A DNA stretch of 37,228 nt, taken from assembly GCA_934434555.1 (NCBI GenBank), contig CAKRZX010000022.1, positions 1 through 37,228 on the forward strand. The letters are read 5' to 3'. The notes below the pieces were generated by a model. The model was given only the letters and a program-made list of their open reading frames with translations. It searched no databases and was not told the origin of the DNA. Positions 7,882 through 16,207 of this stretch are shown here, piece by piece; the first letter of the stretch is position 1; each line of letters begins with the position of its first letter. Position numbers and translations under genes: made by a program. The DNA is from an uncultured Clostridia bacterium (GTDB taxonomy: Bacteria > Bacillota > Clostridia > Christensenellales > QALW01).

Positions 7882-9987
7882 TTATTTTTCGGGTGCAAAA
7901 ACCGCAAACCTTGTAAGTTCAAGCGGAGTATCAATCGCCCTGTGGGTGTCCCAGGTGAGTTCACCGATGGTAAGTGAGTTAAACCAGAGTTTAATATAGC
8001 GGTACCTGCCCGAAACAGGCTCAAAGTAGCGGTTAAAACTGCCGCCGGTTGCAACTTCGCCGTCAAGGCGTTCAACAAGCATATCGTAATTTACACCGTC
8101 GTTTGATGCATAAACCCTGAATTTAACATAACGGACATTCTTCATATCGCACTCAAAGTGCACGTATCCCAAGTCTTTGCTTTCGCCCAGGTCGGCAGAA
8201 ATTGTTTGGCTCGTATAGGGCACGTCGGCACGCCAGAACGTCTCGGGATTGCCGTCAATTAGATTGCCTGCCGGGTGTGCCTCGTCCTCGGTGCTTGCCC
8301 GCAGTGCATAAATCTTATATTCTTCGCCGCAATGCGCCTCTTCGGGCGGAATGGGCGTGATATAATGGGGATATTCCTCTGTATCATACTCGCCGTAATC
8401 CTCGGTTGTAAGCAGAAGAACCCAGTCTTTAAGCGTGGGGCGGGGCGGAATGGTCGCTCTGTCGCCAACGGTTACAATATCGTCAATTTTAATGAATTTG
8501 CCCGTGGCGGTATTGAACCAATGTGCCGTATAGCGGGTGTTTTCTTTTAGATTCGTAAACGCTCCCGCTTCGGGCTCGGTGCCGTAGAAGAGATATACAA
8601 AAGTATCTTTACCCTTATGCGCCATTGCCACTTTGCTGCGGTTTTCAAACAAACCGTAGTCAAACCCGTATTCGGGAACGAGATTTGTCCAGTCAATAAA
8701 CTCAAAGAATTTGCGCATATAACCTACTTCGTCCGAACCGAGTTTATCTATGCCGGAGCGCCAGTCCTCGGGCGAATAGCTTTGGAGCGTAGGTGCGGTT
8801 TTGTTGTTCCACGAAAGCACCCATATGCCCGTAACACCGTAAGTGAAGCCGGCACTGCCAAAAAGCACTGCACGCCATGCACCGATTCTCGGGGCGTCGT
8901 GCCCGCAGAATCCGCTGCAATATATATCCTCGTACTGATTTTCCGTTTCAATAAACGGTTTGTTTTTTCTTGTATTATAGTAACTTTCATAGAACGTTCT
9001 CGGGCGAAGATTATCTATTCCGCCGTGACCGCCCTGTACCGTCCACCACTGATGCCACGAATCCTCTTCAAGTTGCTGTGAACGGGGATCCGAATAGGGA
9101 TGTACGTGCATATGTGCTCCGTTGGGGCGTTTGAACCCGTCAAGTTCGCCCACAAGGGCGCCCACCTGCTGCCAAAGTTCAAAAGCGTTATCGTTAAGGT
9201 TGGTGATTTCCTGTGCTGTTATCCAGATAAGCGGATAGCACGCATATCTTGCCACGCAGTAGCGGGCAAACGCAAGCATGGGCACAACGTCACGGTTGAA
9301 GTTATGGGGTGTTGAATGGTGCGTGCCGAAACCGAGGGAAATCGTAAATCCCTTATCGGCAAGGTACTCCATCATTATATCCATGGATTCGTTGAACGCT
9401 TTCGGGTTAATAAGCGTGTACGGCTCACTCCACCATGACGGGGTTTGGGAATGTGTGGCATACTTCCTGTCGGCGCAGAAATAGGTTTGATATACGTTAA
9501 AACCCTTGCGCAGCCTGTCATCTGCAAGATGCTTAAACTGATTCCCGCAGTTGCAGCCGGGATAATTACATTCATTAAGATGCTCGTAATCCGGCATCAT
9601 CCAGTGTGTGTCGCCTAAATAGAAGAAAGGCGTGCCGTCGCCGTAAACCATATGCTTTTTGCCCTGTTCAAGGCGAACATATCCGTGCTTTTCAATCTCC
9701 GTTTCGGGATTTTCACAAGGCGCAACAACAATCACACCCGTATCGGTAAGGGAGATGTTTTCTTTATCGGTACACGTAACTTCGTACTTCCACTCTCCCG
9801 CTTTTTGAGAAGAAAACCTTACTTTCCACTCATTTTCGCCGTTCCAGAATCCGGGGATTTTTATTGTTTCCCCATCATTACTTGTAAATACGGCGTCGAT
9901 ATTAACGTCCATAAAAGGGTTGGCGTAAGTTTTTGTGCTGTAAAGTTTTATTTCGCACCGCTTAAACGCCCGGGTTTTGATATTCAT
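7882..9987 (-). CDS. DUF5060/DUF4038 (GH140-like) protein with C-terminal discoidin-type domain
   Basis: 701 residues in four parts. An N-terminal beta-sandwich (about 1-80, with NEWKVRFSSQKAGEWKYEV) resembles DUF5060. A TIM barrel (about 90-420) resembles DUF4038, the fold of GH140 apiosidases; it carries YLGDTHWMMPDYE, WITAQEITN and PFIETENQYE, the last two holding candidate catalytic acids. A beta domain follows (about 440-520). A coagulation factor 5/8-type carbohydrate-binding domain (about 545-695) has LIDGNPETFWRA and ISADLGE. The start is MNIKTRAF, seven bases behind GGAGG; an ATG at 10032 lies inside the promoter -10 box and was rejected. No signal peptide is present, unusual for a protein with a discoidin-like domain. 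A role in pectic or other branched-glycan breakdown is plausible but the substrate is unknown. Confidence 0.8.
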   Translation of the reverse strand: MNIKTRAFKRCEIKLYSTKTYANPFMDVNIDAVFTSNDGETIKIPGFWNGENEWKVRFSSQKAGEWKYEVTCTDKENISLTDTGVIVVAPCENPETEIEKHGYVRLEQGKKHMVYGDGTPFFYLGDTHWMMPDYEHLNECNYPGCNCGNQFKHLADDRLRKGFNVYQTYFCADRKYATHSQTPSWWSEPYTLINPKAFNESMDIMMEYLADKGFTISLGFGTHHSTPHNFNRDVVPMLAFARYCVARYACYPLIWITAQEITNLNDNAFELWQQVGALVGELDGFKRPNGAHMHVHPYSDPRSQQLEEDSWHQWWTVQGGHGGIDNLRPRTFYESYYNTRKNKPFIETENQYEDIYCSGFCGHDAPRIGAWRAVLFGSAGFTYGVTGIWVLSWNNKTAPTLQSYSPEDWRSGIDKLGSDEVGYMRKFFEFIDWTNLVPEYGFDYGLFENRSKVAMAHKGKDTFVYLFYGTEPEAGAFTNLKENTRYTAHWFNTATGKFIKIDDIVTVGDRATIPPRPTLKDWVLLLTTEDYGEYDTEEYPHYITPIPPEEAHCGEEYKIYALRASTEDEAHPAGNLIDGNPETFWRADVPYTSQTISADLGESKDLGYVHFECDMKNVRYVKFRVYASNDGVNYDMLVERLDGEVATGGSFNRYFEPVSGRYRYIKLWFNSLTIGELTWDTHRAIDTPLELTRFAVFAPEK

Positions 9988-10022
9988 TTCTTTTCCTCCG
10001 CATATCCTTTTTTGTCTTGTAG

Positions 10023-10051
10023 ATTTTATCATACCCCATTATTTATTTCAA
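10023..10051 (-). promoter_or_regulatory. sigma-A promoter (extended -10) for the DUF4038 gene
   Basis: TTGAAA (10046-10051), a 17-base spacer and TAAAAT (10023-10028) on the minus strand, with an extended -10 TGA just before the hexamer. Confidence 0.82.
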
Positions 10052-10097
10052 GTAAAATAATAAATATTTCGTTTTTGTTAAGTGTTTATACATAATT

Positions 10098-10120
10098 AAA
10101 AAATCCCCGCGTGAGCGGGG
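10098..10120 (-). terminator. Rho-independent terminator after the lipoprotein gene
   Basis: CCCCGC pairs with GCGGGG across a four-base loop (10105-10120), followed on the minus strand by ATTTTTT. Confidence 0.88.
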
Positions 10121-10138
10121 AAAAGAGTTTTTAACGAA

Positions 10139-10798
10139 TTATCCCTGATTGAAGAAATCTTCGATTGATTGTGGGGTACCGAATATTTCTTCTACTGCCT
10201 GAACCGCCGTATCAAGGTTAAGAAGTTTTGATTCAAAATTATCGGATTCCAATGGGTATTTTGAATATCCAAGCCATTTTGAAACGCTTACATACACATA
10301 CGTGCCGTTTACCTTAAAGAAAACCGTTTCAAGGTTGCCCTTAAAATAATAATAGCCAATAACTCCGTCATGTATATAACTTCCCGATATCTTTTTCCTG
10401 AATACACGCATATCTGCCGTGTTATTCGGCTTCATTCGTTTTGTATAGTTCTTGTCGGACAGAATATATGTTTGAGGTGTTGTTCCGATATTAAACTGGA
10501 ATTCTACATTGTTTTTATCATATATGTTGTAAATATATGATGATAGCATTTCGTCCGGATACTCAATAAAGCAATCAAAAGTACCTATTGAACTTATTTT
10601 ATCAAAATCAAAAAAGTTGTCAGGAACATATCCCTCTTTCCTCTTTTCTTCTATATACGCAACGTATTCATCATATTCGCTGAATGTTGGCGTATATACG
10701 CATTCTCCGCTTTCTTGCGGTTCTTTTTCTTTTTTGCAGCCCGCAAGAAGTATCACGCACATAGAAAGCGATATAATTGATATCAAAAATCTTTTCAT
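10139..10798 (-). CDS. putative lipoprotein of unknown function
   Basis: 219 residues. The N-terminus is a lipoprotein signal (MKRFLISIISLSMCVILLAGC), with the lipobox LAGC placing the lipidated cysteine at position 21, so the mature protein should be anchored on the outer face of the membrane. After a charged linker comes an aromatic-rich, mainly beta region (YYYFKGNLETVFFKVNGTYVYVSVSKW) and a C-terminal segment mentioning paired acidic residues; no known domain was recognised. The ATG follows GGAGGG. It starts ten bases after the stop of the metzincin-like gene and shares that gene's promoter, so it is probably a partner of the secreted protease (inference). Base composition is AT-richer than in the flanking genes. 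Confidence 0.8.
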   Translation of the reverse strand: MKRFLISIISLSMCVILLAGCKKEKEPQESGECVYTPTFSEYDEYVAYIEEKRKEGYVPDNFFDFDKISSIGTFDCFIEYPDEMLSSYIYNIYDKNNVEFQFNIGTTPQTYILSDKNYTKRMKPNNTADMRVFRKKISGSYIHDGVIGYYYFKGNLETVFFKVNGTYVYVSVSKWLGYSKYPLESDNFESKLLNLDTAVQAVEEIFGTPQSIEDFFNQG

Positions 10799-10807
10799 AA
10801 GCCCTCC

Positions 10808-12781
10808 TTACTTGTGATTATATTTCTCAATATTATCCCATATTGCCTTGCGGCAACCTGCACACATCGATAAAGACTCTGCAATATCATTTTTCAAGTG
10901 ATTCTTGCCATAAATGCAATTATCATTGAACTGATAGTTTGACTCTGCCGTTCGGTTACGTTCCTCTGTTGTATTTTCTCCTTCTTTGTCAGAGTGATCG
11001 GGTGCATGAAACAAATGTCCAAACTCATGAACAACTGTCGCTTTCATCAAGTTTTCAGGTGTCAATCCGGTTATCAGGCATTTATTCTGACTGCCCATAG
11101 CGAGTCCGTGTAAATTTGACGGATTATGCTCATTGTTTGAGATGTAGCACATATAATGACCCGAAAATAGAATTCTTACACAACTTTCACCATCCGTTCC
11201 TTGTAACTCATTAAGAATATTGTTTGCATTTTTATGGTGATACACTTTCTTTGCATCTGTATCTGTACCTGTATCGGCAACTATGCTTCCGTTTGCTCTA
11301 AGGCACGAATTATCGTCTACACATTCACAACGTTCATTGTATTTCTTTTTACACCGGTCTGCGGATGTTTTATACAGAACGCCTATATTGAAATTCAAAT
11401 GAATCCCGAACTCTGCTTTAAAAAAACGGTAAAGTTCTGTTAAATATGTTCCGATAACCTGATAAGTTTTTCCGCCATGCCGTTGAGCAAAACCGAAGTC
11501 ATACAAAACATCAACATTCACAACGCGACTCGCATTGTAGATATCATAAAACATTACAGACCATTCATCTGCATACAAATCATCTGCGACATATTTCCCC
11601 TGTTCTACTCTGAGCCCATTACCGGATGTTCGTTCAATGCCGGCAACTGCACATAAATCATTTGCACTGTTCAGACTTGATTTCGGTTTAATCTTAAAAT
11701 TACCGTTTTCAAGATGAACAAACATCCACTTTTGACGGTCAAGGTCTTTATAATCTTCCTGAATAAGAGCCGAATATTCTGTGTTTTCCGCTCCCTCTTT
11801 TATTGATAATGCTTTCCCGCTTATAACGGAAATAATCTTATAATAGCCGTCACCCAAATGAGTAACCGTCCATAATTGATGCTGATGTTGACTTGAATTA
11901 TCAAAGTCCCACAGTTCCATTACAACTTTATTGCTCGTATATCCGTTCTTTTCATCATCTTTATCAATTTGCATGTATTTTTGTGTTTGCACATTACGGA
12001 AATAATACTGACCCGTGCCGACAGTATATTTGCCCGCCGACACATTTACAGTACATGTTTTAGTTACACCGGCGCGTGTTACAAATACGGTTGTTGTTCC
12101 CTCGCTCAGCCCAAGTATTTTGCCGTCACTTGCTACGGCTATTTCATTATTGGCCGTGCTGTACTTTGCTGTATATGGCGATGAATACGGCGATAAAGAA
12201 ATCGTTTGTGTTTCACCTATGCACAAATTAACGCTATCTTTACTGAGAGTAAAATCGGTATCTGTATACGTTGCTGTGATAAATACATCGTCAATATACA
12301 ATTTTTGTCCCGATACAGGTTCAAGATTATCAATCATTAAATTAAATACACCATCTGAGTATTTAATATCCTCTTCTCTGACTGTCATACTTCCGGTCAG
12401 AGTAATCCATTCATTTTCCTTTATATTCTGCTTTATGGGCATACGGCAATAGAATAACCTGTCATATTTCCTGTTTATAAACGAAAAATCTTTTACCGTG
12501 CGCACAAGCAAACCTATATTATGACTGTCGGGATTAAGTCCCTGAACCAAAACTTTCATTGAAAACGTATATTTTGCCGGGCCGTTTTCTCTGACAATAT
12601 TGTAGATATTTATTCCCGGCGAATGCCATGACTTTGTTCTGCCGGTCATACGCAGTGAATAGTTGTTGCTGTCTTGCGGAGAATCCGGGTTTGCTACCGC
12701 TCGCGATATAGTCCCACCATAAAACGACTTCCAATATGTGGAGTTAATTTCGAAATCCGTGCCATACACCGGCACAGACAC
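10808..12781 (-). CDS. secreted multidomain metzincin-like metalloprotease, body separated from its signal peptide by an in-frame stop
   Basis: The open frame after the interrupting stop encodes 657 residues. Order: a carbohydrate-binding-like jelly roll (about 5-170, ending LYIDDVFITATY), a BIG2 Ig-like domain (about 175-250), a ricin B-type beta-trefoil (about 255-415, with Q-W repeats such as HQLWTV and RQKWMF) and a C-terminal zinc protease domain. The protease motif HEFGHLFHAPDH gives the HExxH zinc site, with Asp or His in the third-ligand position; the usual metzincin Gly is His. A Cys pair (MCAGC) lies near the end. The frame continues upstream in register to a complete signal peptide at 12785-12889, broken only by TAA at 12785-12787. 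A restart at GTG 12781 has no ribosome site, so the gene is probably inactive or decoded unusually. AT-rich relative to neighbours; cotranscribed with the lipoprotein gene. Confidence 0.75.
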   Translation of the reverse strand: MSVPVYGTDFEINSTYWKSFYGGTISRAVANPDSPQDSNNYSLRMTGRTKSWHSPGINIYNIVRENGPAKYTFSMKVLVQGLNPDSHNIGLLVRTVKDFSFINRKYDRLFYCRMPIKQNIKENEWITLTGSMTVREEDIKYSDGVFNLMIDNLEPVSGQKLYIDDVFITATYTDTDFTLSKDSVNLCIGETQTISLSPYSSPYTAKYSTANNEIAVASDGKILGLSEGTTTVFVTRAGVTKTCTVNVSAGKYTVGTGQYYFRNVQTQKYMQIDKDDEKNGYTSNKVVMELWDFDNSSQHQHQLWTVTHLGDGYYKIISVISGKALSIKEGAENTEYSALIQEDYKDLDRQKWMFVHLENGNFKIKPKSSLNSANDLCAVAGIERTSGNGLRVEQGKYVADDLYADEWSVMFYDIYNASRVVNVDVLYDFGFAQRHGGKTYQVIGTYLTELYRFFKAEFGIHLNFNIGVLYKTSADRCKKKYNERCECVDDNSCLRANGSIVADTGTDTDAKKVYHHKNANNILNELQGTDGESCVRILFSGHYMCYISNNEHNPSNLHGLAMGSQNKCLITGLTPENLMKATVVHEFGHLFHAPDHSDKEGENTTEERNRTAESNYQFNDNCIYGKNHLKNDIAESLSMCAGCRKAIWDNIEKYNHK

Positions 12782-12784
12782 ACT

Positions 12785-12889
12785 TTATGCACGGGCGATA
12801 AGCGGTTTTAACAGGGGGATAACTATTACTGCTGCAAGCAGAAATGCAAGGACTTTTGTGGCTTTGAGTTTCTTAAACATTGTAGACAT
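12785..12889 (-). pseudogene. signal-peptide exon-like ORF: 5' end of the interrupted metzincin gene
   Basis: A 34-codon ORF starts at ATG 12889, eight bases behind GGAGG and downstream of a good sigma-A promoter. It encodes a textbook signal peptide: MSTMFKKLKATK, a hydrophobic core with LAFLLAAVIVI, and an Ala-Arg-Ala signal peptidase site. Codon 35 is TAA, and the next codon begins the long protease frame in the same register. Start, ribosome site and promoter therefore belong to the disrupted full gene 10808-12889. A single base change (for example CAA, GAA or AAA to TAA) would explain it; a sequencing error or translational read-through are alternatives. Confidence 0.75.
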
Positions 12890-12936
12890 ATGGTTTTCCT
12901 CCGTTATTATATATTAGAAGTTTTCACTTTATTAAC

Positions 12937-12966
12937 ACTATACCATATTCCATATGCAAAAGTCAA
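12937..12966 (-). promoter_or_regulatory. sigma-A promoter (extended -10) for the metzincin/lipoprotein unit
   Basis: TTGACT (12961-12966), an 18-base spacer and TATAGT (12937-12942) on the minus strand, with TGG directly before the -10 hexamer. The rest of the AT-rich gap up to 13104 shows no gene; it holds two copies of an AATTTTTTGTTTC-like repeat. Confidence 0.82.
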
Positions 12967-13104
12967 TACCCAAATGCAAAAATTTACAATTTGATTTTTT
13001 AATTCAAATTTTGCGTGTTAAAAAGACTTTTTCCGCATTTCATATATAAAAACGCTTTTCGGGTTTGTTTTGTTACACCGGAAACAAAAAATTTTCTACG
13101 AAAC

Positions 13105-13127
13105 AAAAAAATTCCCGCATAAGCGGG
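13105..13127 (-). terminator. Rho-independent terminator after the glycosyltransferase gene
   Basis: CCCGC pairs with GCGGG across a four-base loop (13114-13127), followed on the minus strand by seven T. Confidence 0.88.
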
Positions 13128-13138
13128 GAGAAAATCAC

Positions 13139-14119
13139 TTAACAGCCGAAGATTTTTTCCAAAAAAGCGTTAAACGAATATTTTTTGCGGATTTCTTCGG
13201 GAATGGGCTGATAGGGGCAATCGAAAAATTCCTTGCGGATTGAGATATCGGCGGGGTTTATGATAAGTTCGTTTTCCTTGCGATAAAAATCGCTGTTGCG
13301 GCAGTCAAAAGTAGTGATGATTTTCTTCTGCATACCTATCATTTCGCCGAGGCGGGTGGTCGCACCGCTCTGATAACTATTTTCCACTTCAAGCACGGCA
13401 AAGGATTTTTTATATATTTCTATTGTTTCCTGTGTGGAAAGGGGCTTGAAATGAACCTGTGAACGCTTTACATACTTAAAGTACGGGTTTGTAAGTTTAT
13501 TGTACCAGAACACAAGGGGGTGCGGAATATACACGAATTTATAGAAGTTCAGCCCCATAACACGGCACTGGCGCTCCACGTTTGAAAGCACTTTCGGGCG
13601 CACCGAATGGAGCGTACCCACAAACGAAACGTCGTATTCGGGCTTTTCGTCGCTTTTAACGTCAAATTCCTTTGTATAGCCCCAGTAAGCATATTCAAGG
13701 AATGAGTAGCGCTTAACATCGTCCTTATCAAAGGAAAAAATCTTATTAAAATACGCAAACTTCTTTGTTATGTGGGCGATGTTCGCAACCGAATCCCACA
13801 GATAGAGAATCTTTTTTGCATACGGGTAGCGGCGTTTGAACTTTTTAAGCACGTCAACCGTAGGCGCCTCGCACTTGATAAAAAGAATAAAATCGTAGTC
13901 TTTTTTCAGCGTGGGAATAATGCGGTCAAAGTACCTGTCCACGGTTTTATGGTAAAAACTCACGTCCTTGCGCATAAGGATGCGGGCGAACGCCGAATGA
14001 TTCGGCTGTTCGTCGATAACGTCCACATTGGCACCCATATCGGTAAGCGCAGTTTTCATTCTTATGTGATAGTCAAAGAAGAACGGGCTTACAATAAGAA
14101 TATTTTTGTTTTCAAGCAT
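13139..14119 (-). CDS. CgeB/GT4-like glycosyltransferase family protein
   Basis: 326 residues, cytosolic. The N-terminal Rossmann-like half begins NILIVSPFFFDYHIRMK and includes FILFIKCEAP and ILYLWDSV. The C-terminal half has DVSFVGTLHSVR and ends in a region with SYQSGATTRLGEMIGMQKKII, resembling the sugar-nucleotide donor region of CgeB-type (Glyco_trans_1_2) enzymes. Donor and acceptor cannot be assigned. Its ATG shares one base with the stop of the upstream sugar-phosphate transferase (TAATG) and has only a weak ribosome site, so translation is probably coupled. The pair would add the first sugar to a lipid carrier and then extend it, for a surface glycan (inference). A terminator follows. 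Confidence 0.75.
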   Translation of the reverse strand: MLENKNILIVSPFFFDYHIRMKTALTDMGANVDVIDEQPNHSAFARILMRKDVSFYHKTVDRYFDRIIPTLKKDYDFILFIKCEAPTVDVLKKFKRRYPYAKKILYLWDSVANIAHITKKFAYFNKIFSFDKDDVKRYSFLEYAYWGYTKEFDVKSDEKPEYDVSFVGTLHSVRPKVLSNVERQCRVMGLNFYKFVYIPHPLVFWYNKLTNPYFKYVKRSQVHFKPLSTQETIEIYKKSFAVLEVENSYQSGATTRLGEMIGMQKKIITTFDCRNSDFYRKENELIINPADISIRKEFFDCPYQPIPEEIRKKYSFNAFLEKIFGC

Positions 14120-14760
14120 TATCTTGCACCGTTATGATTGAATACCACCGCCACGGTTTTAAGTATACACCTTGTATCAAACGCCAAAGAGCGGTTTTTG
14201 ATGTATTCAATGTCATATACAATTTTTTCTTCCGGCAAAAGGTCGTACCCGCCGTTTACCTGAGCGTGGCCGGTAAGCCCGGGCTTAACTTTCATTCTTA
14301 AACCGAATCCGTGAATGTTCTTTTCAAACAGGTCGTAAAAAACTTTTCTTTCGGGTCTTGGGCCCACAAGACTCATCTGACCGCCGATAATATTGAAGAA
14401 CTGCGGAAGTTCATCAAGCCGCGACTTGCGCAGGAATCTGCCTACGCGCGTACAGCGGATATCGTTTTCTTCCGCCCATTTTGCGCCGTCCTCTTCCGCG
14501 TCCTCGCGCATTGAACGGAATTTATAAAGCATAAAGGGCTTTCCGTCTTTGCCCAGACGCTCCTGTTTATATATTACCGTGCCTTTTGAATCTGCCTTAA
14601 TGCACACCGCGATTACCGCCATGGGCAGCGCGCAAAGCACTATTGCAAGAAAAGAAAGCAAAATATCAAAGAAACGTTTGAAAAAATCGTACAGGGGCTT
14701 TTTTTCAAGAACAAAGTCAGGAATATCGTATACGCGCTTATGTTCCTTTATCGTTTCCAT
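14119..14760 (-). CDS. polyprenyl-phosphate sugar-phosphate transferase (exopolysaccharide initiating enzyme)
   Basis: 213 residues. Initiating transferases of this family (WcaJ/RfbP C-terminal type) move a sugar-1-phosphate from a UDP-sugar to undecaprenyl phosphate at the inner face of the membrane. One hydrophobic segment (about 31-52, LLSFLAIVLCALPMAVIAV) would be the re-entrant membrane anchor. Family motifs follow: KQERLGKDGKPFMLYKFRSM, the catalytic-region SRLDELPQFFNIIGGQMSLV, GPRPE and KPGLTGHAQVNG. The long N-terminal multi-membrane part of WcaJ is absent, as in the minimal single-domain class. The ATG is six bases behind GGAG and a sigma-A promoter lies upstream. The sugar is not predictable. 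Confidence 0.92.
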   Translation of the reverse strand: METIKEHKRVYDIPDFVLEKKPLYDFFKRFFDILLSFLAIVLCALPMAVIAVCIKADSKGTVIYKQERLGKDGKPFMLYKFRSMREDAEEDGAKWAEENDIRCTRVGRFLRKSRLDELPQFFNIIGGQMSLVGPRPERKVFYDLFEKNIHGFGLRMKVKPGLTGHAQVNGGYDLLPEEKIVYDIEYIKNRSLAFDTRCILKTVAVVFNHNGAR

Positions 14761-14813
14761 AAAATACTCCGAAAAAGATTTTCAAGTGCAAAAGGACACA
14801 CCTGAATACGCAT

Positions 14814-14843
14814 ATCATACCACACATTATGTATTGTTGTCAA
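14814..14843 (-). promoter_or_regulatory. sigma-A promoter for the sugar transferase/glycosyltransferase pair
   Basis: TTGACA (14838-14843), an 18-base spacer and TATGAT (14814-14819) on the minus strand, with an extended -10 TGG. Confidence 0.85.
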
Positions 14844-14872
14844 TCGGAATGATTTTTTCGCCATATTTCACG

Positions 14873-14907
14873 AAAATTAAAGGGCGGGCGTCAAAAACAC
14901 CCGCCCC
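14873..14907 (-). terminator. Rho-independent terminator after ypeB
   Basis: GGGCGGG pairs with CCCGCCC (14882-14888 and 14900-14906), extended by a wobble and a G-C pair. A TTTAATTTT tract follows on the minus strand. It closes the spoIIR-sleB-ypeB unit. Confidence 0.85.
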
Positions 14908-14929
14908 GTATACATTATAATATATAGTG

Positions 14930-16198
14930 TCAGATTACCATTTCGCCGGATTCTGAATTTATTATTCTGAAACTTGTTACCTCTTTTCCGGTAATTGCGT
15001 CAAAGTACACGGCATAACGCATATCTTTGTACGTTCCGAAGAACTCCCACGCAAGATGTTCTTTTTGGTCAACCGAAACAATGCACAGCCTTACGGTATC
15101 GGTTTCAAAGCCGTCCTTTAACTTTTCCGAAGTCTGCTTTGCCGTAAGCGCGGGCGTTTCGATTTCCCGCTCGTGCTCGCTCATAACGTAACTTTTGCCC
15201 TCAAAAGAAATGATATCGCCGTTATCAAGGGCAACTTTTATTTTGAATAAATCCGGATAAATCGTCACGCCGTTCTTTACGGGCGCAAAGTTATATACCG
15301 CCGTGTTGCCGTAGTATTCGCGCCACACTTCCTTTACTTCGCCGCAGCCCAGTTTTTCGGCAAACTCCGCGGCTTTTTCTTCGCCCTCTTCAAGTGAAAG
15401 CGCCGCTTCGCCCACGTTTCGCGAATAAATCAGCATAAGCAGCAGTCCGCCTTTTTTTGTAATCTGCGCCTGAAAGTCTTCACTTTCAAATTTATAACAG
15501 GGCACCACGCCGTCGATTTCGCCGGCAAAATCGGCGCTGAAATTAAGGTGCTGCAAAAACACCGCCGCGTCCTCTGCATGCACCTCGGGTCTTTCACGCT
15601 TGGGTGTGGTCTTTTCCTGACCGTCGGAAAACGGTCCGTCAAAAATCACGGCGGGATATTCCATAATATCTTCGGTAACGCTGCCGAACATTCCGCTTGA
15701 TTCCTGTTCGTCTTTTTCCGCGCTCAAAAGTGAAAGCGCCCCCGACTGAACCTGATTTTCCATTTGCGCCAGCTGCCCGTTTACGCTCTGACAGGTTGTA
15801 AAAAAGGAATATATCTGCTCTTCAAAATTTTCCGGCAGAAAATCTTTTTTTACCGTAAGCGTGCAGTATGCCGAAAGTTGATTTGCGAATTTCAGCACAT
15901 TCTGGGCGCTTTTTGCAACTACCGGTAAACTTGCAAGGGCGTTTGCGCACCCCGCGCTTTTAAGTGCGATTGCCGAAAGCATTTCTTTCTGCCGGGTAGA
16001 CGTTATCATCAGTTTTGATAAATCCCCCTCCAACGTGCGCATATCCTCTATTGCCGTTGAGAGCGACGCTTTAAGGGAATTTTCATACCTTAACGACATC
16101 TCGTTTGCCCGTGCGGTTTCCCGCACCGCGGCAACGCTCATTCCGCACAAAAGTGCAAAGAGCAGTACAGCCGTAACCGTCAATAAAACTTTTCTCAT
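14930..16198 (-). CDS. ypeB: germination protein YpeB
   Basis: 422 residues. YpeB is a spore inner-membrane protein needed for localisation and stability of the cortex-lytic enzyme SleB. It has one N-terminal membrane anchor (residues 3-24), an alpha-helical region of about 170 residues, the family marker YPAVIFDGPFSD (around 180-191) and C-terminal PepSY-like repeats ending near YAVYFDAITGKEVTSFRI. The start ATG lies four bases behind AGGAGAG, and that ribosome site overlaps the sleB stop (nine-base gap). The sleB-ypeB pairing is conserved in spore formers. It is somewhat shorter than the Bacillus protein (about 450 residues) but looks complete. Confidence 0.93.
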   Translation of the reverse strand: MRKVLLTVTAVLLFALLCGMSVAAVRETARANEMSLRYENSLKASLSTAIEDMRTLEGDLSKLMITSTRQKEMLSAIALKSAGCANALASLPVVAKSAQNVLKFANQLSAYCTLTVKKDFLPENFEEQIYSFFTTCQSVNGQLAQMENQVQSGALSLLSAEKDEQESSGMFGSVTEDIMEYPAVIFDGPFSDGQEKTTPKRERPEVHAEDAAVFLQHLNFSADFAGEIDGVVPCYKFESEDFQAQITKKGGLLLMLIYSRNVGEAALSLEEGEEKAAEFAEKLGCGEVKEVWREYYGNTAVYNFAPVKNGVTIYPDLFKIKVALDNGDIISFEGKSYVMSEHEREIETPALTAKQTSEKLKDGFETDTVRLCIVSVDQKEHLAWEFFGTYKDMRYAVYFDAITGKEVTSFRIINSESGEMVI

Positions 16199-16207
16199 TT
16201 TACTCTC

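Noticed and set aside
9988..10032. Upstream ATG extending the DUF4038 protein by 15 residues
   Set aside because: This ATG is part of the promoter -10 region; the downstream ATG has GGAGG at proper spacing.
12890..13104. AT-rich gap with AATTTTTTGTTTC repeats considered as a mobile-element border or replication site
   Set aside because: Only two imperfect short repeats, no terminal inverted repeats, transposase or DnaA-box cluster.
13105..13127. Similar GC hairpins at several gene ends (10098-10120, 13105-13127, 26040-26065) considered as a dispersed repeat family
   Set aside because: They share only the generic terminator pattern of a short GC stem and T run; loops and flanks differ.
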